DNA of 64,000 nucleotides from Arthrobacter sp. SX1312 (GTDB taxonomy: Bacteria > Actinomycetota > Actinomycetes > Actinomycetales > Micrococcaceae). The notes below the pieces were generated by a model. The model made no database searches and was not told where the DNA came from. It saw nothing but the letters and a program-made list of their open reading frames with translations. The position numbers were made by a program, and so were the translations under genes. Below are positions 61,267 to 64,000 of the stretch, in pieces (positions within the stretch are counted from its first letter, which is position 1; each line of letters begins with the position of its first letter). The DNA is taken from assembly GCF_002929295.1 (NCBI RefSeq), contig NZ_PJIM01000005.1, positions 1 to 64,000 on the forward strand, given 5' to 3'.

Positions 61267-62967
61267 TCAGGCTTCCAGGACCACCGGGATGATCATCGGG
61301 CGCCGTCGGTACCCCCGGTTGACCCAGGTTCCGACGATGCGCCGGACGACCTGCTGCAACTGGTAGGTGGTGTGGTCCGGCGTGTTCGTCACGGCCTCTT
61401 CGAGGGCCCGTGCGATCTTCGGCCTGATCTCGTCGAACACGGCGTCGTCCTCGGCGAACCCGCGGGCATGGATGTCCGGACCGGACACGATCGTCCCGGT
61501 GGTGCGGTTGACCACGGTGATGATCGAGATGAAGCCCTCCTCGCCGAGGGTCCGCCGGTCCTTGAGGTCGGCGTCGGTGATCTCCCCGACGCTGGAGCCG
61601 TCCACGTAGACGTAGCCGCACTCGACGGCTCCCACCACGCGTGCCCTGCCGTCCACGAGGTCGACGACCGAGCCGTCCTCGGTGAGCAGGACGTTCGACG
61701 CGGGGACGCCCGTCTGCTGCGCGAGCTTCCCGTTGGCGATGAGGTGCCGGATCTCGCCGTGCACCGGCATGACGTTCCTGGGTCTCAGGATGTTGTAGCA
61801 GTAGAGGAGCTCCCCGGCCGCGGCGTGACCGGACACGTGCACCTTGGCGTTGCCCTTGTGGATCACGTCGGCGCCGAGCTTCAGGAGCCCGTTGATCACG
61901 CGGTACACGGCGTTCTCGTTGCCGGGGATGAGCGAGGACGCCAGGATCACGGTGTCGCCCTTGCCCACGGTGATGCGGTGGTCGCCGCTGGCCATGCGGG
62001 ACAGCGCCGCCATGGGTTCGCCCTGGGAGCCGGTGGACATGAGGACCACGCGGTCGTCCGGGAGGTCGTCGACGTTCTTGATGTCCACCAGGATGCCGTC
62101 CGGCACGTTCAGGTACCCGAGTCTCGCGGCGATCGCCATGTTGCGCACCATCGAGCGGCCCGCGAAGCACACGAAGCGGCCATGGGCGTGGGCGGCGTCG
62201 AGCACCTGCTGGACGCGGTGCACGTGGGAGGAGAAGGAGGCGACGATGATGCGCTTCCGGACCTGTCCGAAGAGGTTCTCGAGGACCGGACCGATCTCCC
62301 GTTCGGCCGTCGTGAAGCCCGGGACGTCGGCGTTCGTGGAGTCGACCATGAGGAGGTCCACGCCCTCCTCGCCGAGGCGCGCGAAGGCCCGCAGGTCGGT
62401 GATGCGCCCGTCGAGCGGCAACTGGTCCATCTTGAAGTCGCCCGTGTGCAGGACGTTGCCGGCCTCGGTCCGGATGAACACCGCGAGGGCATCCGGGATC
62501 GAGTGGTTGACGGCGACGAACTCGCACTCGAACGGCCCGAGCTGCTCGATCTGCCCCTCGGACACGGTGAGGGCGTAGGGGCGGATCCGGTGTTCCTGCA
62601 GCTTCGCCTCGACGAGAGCGAGGGTCAGCTGCGAGCCGACGAGGGGGATGTCGGCCTTGAGGCGCAGGAGGTAGGGCACCGCCCCGATGTGGTCCTCGTG
62701 GCCGTGCGTGAGCACCAGGCCGACGACGTCGTCGAGCCGTTCCTCGATGGAGGAGAAGTCGGGGAGGATCAGATCCACACCGGGCTGGGTCTCCTCGGGG
62801 AAGAGCACGCCGCAGTCGACGATCAGCAGCTTGCCGCCGATCTCGAACACCGCCATGTTGCGCCCGATCTCGCCCAGCCCGCCGAGCGGCACGATCCTCA
62901 GCGTGCCCGGCTCCAGCGCCGGGGGCAGGCTTCGCTGGGCAGGGACGACGCCGGCCGCGTCGCTCAT
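61267..62967 (-). CDS. rnj: Ribonuclease J
   Basis: Beta-CASP metallo-beta-lactamase nuclease with 5'-3' exo- and endonuclease activity, central to RNA decay and rRNA maturation. The 566-residue protein shows the metal site THGHEDHIGAVPYLLR, the later FKMDQLPLDGR and VPGFTTAE segments, the beta-CASP motif VDSTNAD, and a C-terminal domain ending in RRRPMIIPVVLEA. The ATG at 62967 overlaps the dapA stop by four bases. The rnj-dapA pairing is common in actinobacteria. Confidence 0.96.
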   Translation of the reverse strand: MSDAAGVVPAQRSLPPALEPGTLRIVPLGGLGEIGRNMAVFEIGGKLLIVDCGVLFPEETQPGVDLILPDFSSIEERLDDVVGLVLTHGHEDHIGAVPYLLRLKADIPLVGSQLTLALVEAKLQEHRIRPYALTVSEGQIEQLGPFECEFVAVNHSIPDALAVFIRTEAGNVLHTGDFKMDQLPLDGRITDLRAFARLGEEGVDLLMVDSTNADVPGFTTAEREIGPVLENLFGQVRKRIIVASFSSHVHRVQQVLDAAHAHGRFVCFAGRSMVRNMAIAARLGYLNVPDGILVDIKNVDDLPDDRVVLMSTGSQGEPMAALSRMASGDHRITVGKGDTVILASSLIPGNENAVYRVINGLLKLGADVIHKGNAKVHVSGHAAAGELLYCYNILRPRNVMPVHGEIRHLIANGKLAQQTGVPASNVLLTEDGSVVDLVDGRARVVGAVECGYVYVDGSSVGEITDADLKDRRTLGEEGFISIITVVNRTTGTIVSGPDIHARGFAEDDAVFDEIRPKIARALEEAVTNTPDHTTYQLQQVVRRIVGTWVNRGYRRRPMIIPVVLEA

Positions 62968-63902
62968 GCCCGGGCGACCCGGCGCGTCCCCGGGGACCCG
63001 ATGTCCCATCCGGCCTCGGCCAGGTCGGCGAGGACCGGCTCCAGCTCGGCACCGTCCGGTTCGACGAGGGGCAGGCGGACGACGGCGTTCGTGAGCACCC
63101 CCTGCAGGCGCAGGATCTGCTTCGCGGAGACCGCGCCCGGGATGTGGGTCATCACGGCGCGCACCACGGGGTCGAGGCCGAAGTGGATGCGGCGGGCCTC
63201 GTCGAGATCGCCCGCCGCCGCGGCGTCGACCAGCGCACGGAAGGCGACGGTGGCGACCTGCGCGCTGACGCTGACGACCCCGACGGCGCCCGCGGCCATC
63301 CACGGCAGGGTGAGGCCGTCGTCGCCCGCGTACACGTCCAGGTCGGTGGCGGCGAGCACCCGCGTCACGGCGGCGAAGTCCGCCTTCGCGTCCTTCAGGG
63401 CGCCGATCTTCGGGTTCTCCGCCAGCCGGAGCATCGTCTCGGTGGTGATGGGGATGGCGGACCGGCCCGGGATGTCGTAGATCATGATCGGCAGGTCGCT
63501 CGCCTCGGACACCGCCGTGAAGTGGGCGAGCACGCCGGACTGGGTGGGCTTGTTGTAGTAGGGCGTCACGACGAGCTGCGCGTGGGCCCCGGCGCGCTCG
63601 GCGCGGCGTGCCATCTCCACCGAGTGCGAGGTGTGGTTGGTGCCCGTGCCGGCGATGACCCGGGCGCGGTCCCCCACGGTCTCGACGACGACGCGGTAGA
63701 GGTCCTCCTTCTCGGAGTCCTCGAGCGTCGAGGTCTCCCCCGTCGTGCCCGAGACGACGAGGCCGTCACAGCCGTCGTCGACGAGCTTCGCGGCGAGGGC
63801 GGCGGTGGCATCGAAGTCGACGCCGCCGTCGTCGGTGAACGGCGTGACCATCGCGGCCACGAGCGAACCGAACGGGAGGATGCGGGAGGGGGTTTCAGCC
63901 AT
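62964..63902 (-). CDS. dapA: 4-hydroxy-tetrahydrodipicolinate synthase
   Basis: First committed lysine/diaminopimelate enzyme, condensing pyruvate with aspartate semialdehyde. The 312-residue (beta-alpha)8 protein has GTTGETSTL, YYNKPTQSGVLAHF (with the catalytic Tyr) and the Schiff-base lysine in KIGALKDAKADF. The ATG at 63902 is the first codon of the rnj-containing operon. A -10-like TAACGT lies 7 bases upstream, suggesting a leaderless transcript. The sequence beyond to position 64000 holds no gene that I can identify. Confidence 0.96.
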   Translation of the reverse strand: MAETPSRILPFGSLVAAMVTPFTDDGGVDFDATAALAAKLVDDGCDGLVVSGTTGETSTLEDSEKEDLYRVVVETVGDRARVIAGTGTNHTSHSVEMARRAERAGAHAQLVVTPYYNKPTQSGVLAHFTAVSEASDLPIMIYDIPGRSAIPITTETMLRLAENPKIGALKDAKADFAAVTRVLAATDLDVYAGDDGLTLPWMAAGAVGVVSVSAQVATVAFRALVDAAAAGDLDEARRIHFGLDPVVRAVMTHIPGAVSAKQILRLQGVLTNAVVRLPLVEPDGAELEPVLADLAEAGWDIGSPGTRRVARA

Positions 63903-63909
63903 GGGTAAA

Positions 63910-63915
63910 ACGTTA
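63910..63915 (-). promoter_or_regulatory. Candidate dapA -10 element (leaderless)
   Basis: Minus-strand TAACGT sits 7 bases before the dapA ATG, the spacing expected for a transcript that begins at the start codon. No clear -35 is visible upstream in the GC-rich flank. Confidence 0.4.
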
Positions 63916-64000
63916 CCCGGTCGGGCGGGACCCGGTGGGACCGGGCACGCAGTCCGGGCCGCCGCGCCGGGGACGCGGGAGGTGCCTGTGGGACCATGGC

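Noticed and set aside
61190..63052. Upstream extension of the ftsK frame across rnj
   Set aside because: The frame stays open but the sequence is Arg/Pro-rich shadow of the rnj gene; FtsK homology begins at 61189.

Overview
This 64 kb window is a high-GC actinobacterial chromosome segment, almost certainly Micrococcaceae and Arthrobacter-like. This is inferred from the strong G+C bias, the ATGA/GTGA-coupled operons, the order recA-recX-miaB-miaA-dapF and lexA/LysM-hisC-hisB-hisH-priA-infC-rpmI-rplT-pheST-argCJBDFRGH-tyrS, and a 16S rRNA leader motif at the left edge typical of this group. Most genes lie on the minus strand, so the natural reading direction is right to left. The window is mostly chromosomal backbone. 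I see no prophage, insertion sequence, CRISPR array or tRNA gene.

Layout, left to right. 1-450: promoter and leader of an rRNA operon (minus strand) whose 16S gene lies just outside the window. 0.45-7.5 kb: tyrS, a HelD/HelR-type RNA polymerase recycling ATPase, apt, and three alkylation-repair genes (Mpg, an Ada-AlkA fusion, O6-alkylguanine methyltransferase). 7.5-12.7 kb: an accessory stretch with an ABC exporter, a FAD monooxygenase divergent from a TetR regulator, a SnoaL-like protein and an F420-type NADP reductase. 12.9-21.7 kb: the complete arginine pathway argCJBDFR-GH behind a candidate ArgR operator. The argH N-terminus carries two tandem copies of a 57-bp repeat read in frame.

21.7-25.5 kb: a VOC protein with an internally deleted YCII-family remnant beside it, a quinone reductase, and a DUF222/HNH protein. 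25.5-29.2 kb: pheST. 29.3-34.6 kb: a small HExxH protein, pcp, a radical SAM protein behind a LexA-like palindrome, a Nudix hydrolase, an MFS exporter and a TrmH-type methyltransferase. 34.6-36.9 kb: infC-rpmI-rplT, with infC starting at ATT behind a terminator-like leader hairpin. 36.9-43.9 kb: a DUF1844 protein, an MFS protein, and a histidine cluster (hisC, DUF2461 gene, hisB, hisH, an unlisted 52-aa membrane protein gene, priA, SseB-like).

43.9-57 kb: the SOS core. lexA is divergent from a LysM membrane protein, with two LexA boxes between them; recA has a LexA box over its -35. Between them are dinG, hflX, an RsmC-like methyltransferase, dapF, miaA, miaB and recX, followed by DUF3046 and MarR genes. 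57-64 kb: clgR, cinA (C-terminal type), pgsA, ftsK, rnj and dapA.

I found no convincing wholly new multi-gene system. The best leads are the in-frame argH repeat, the infC leader hairpin with its AUU start, the LexA-like site at the radical SAM gene, the HExxH protein, and the hidden his-cluster membrane peptide.
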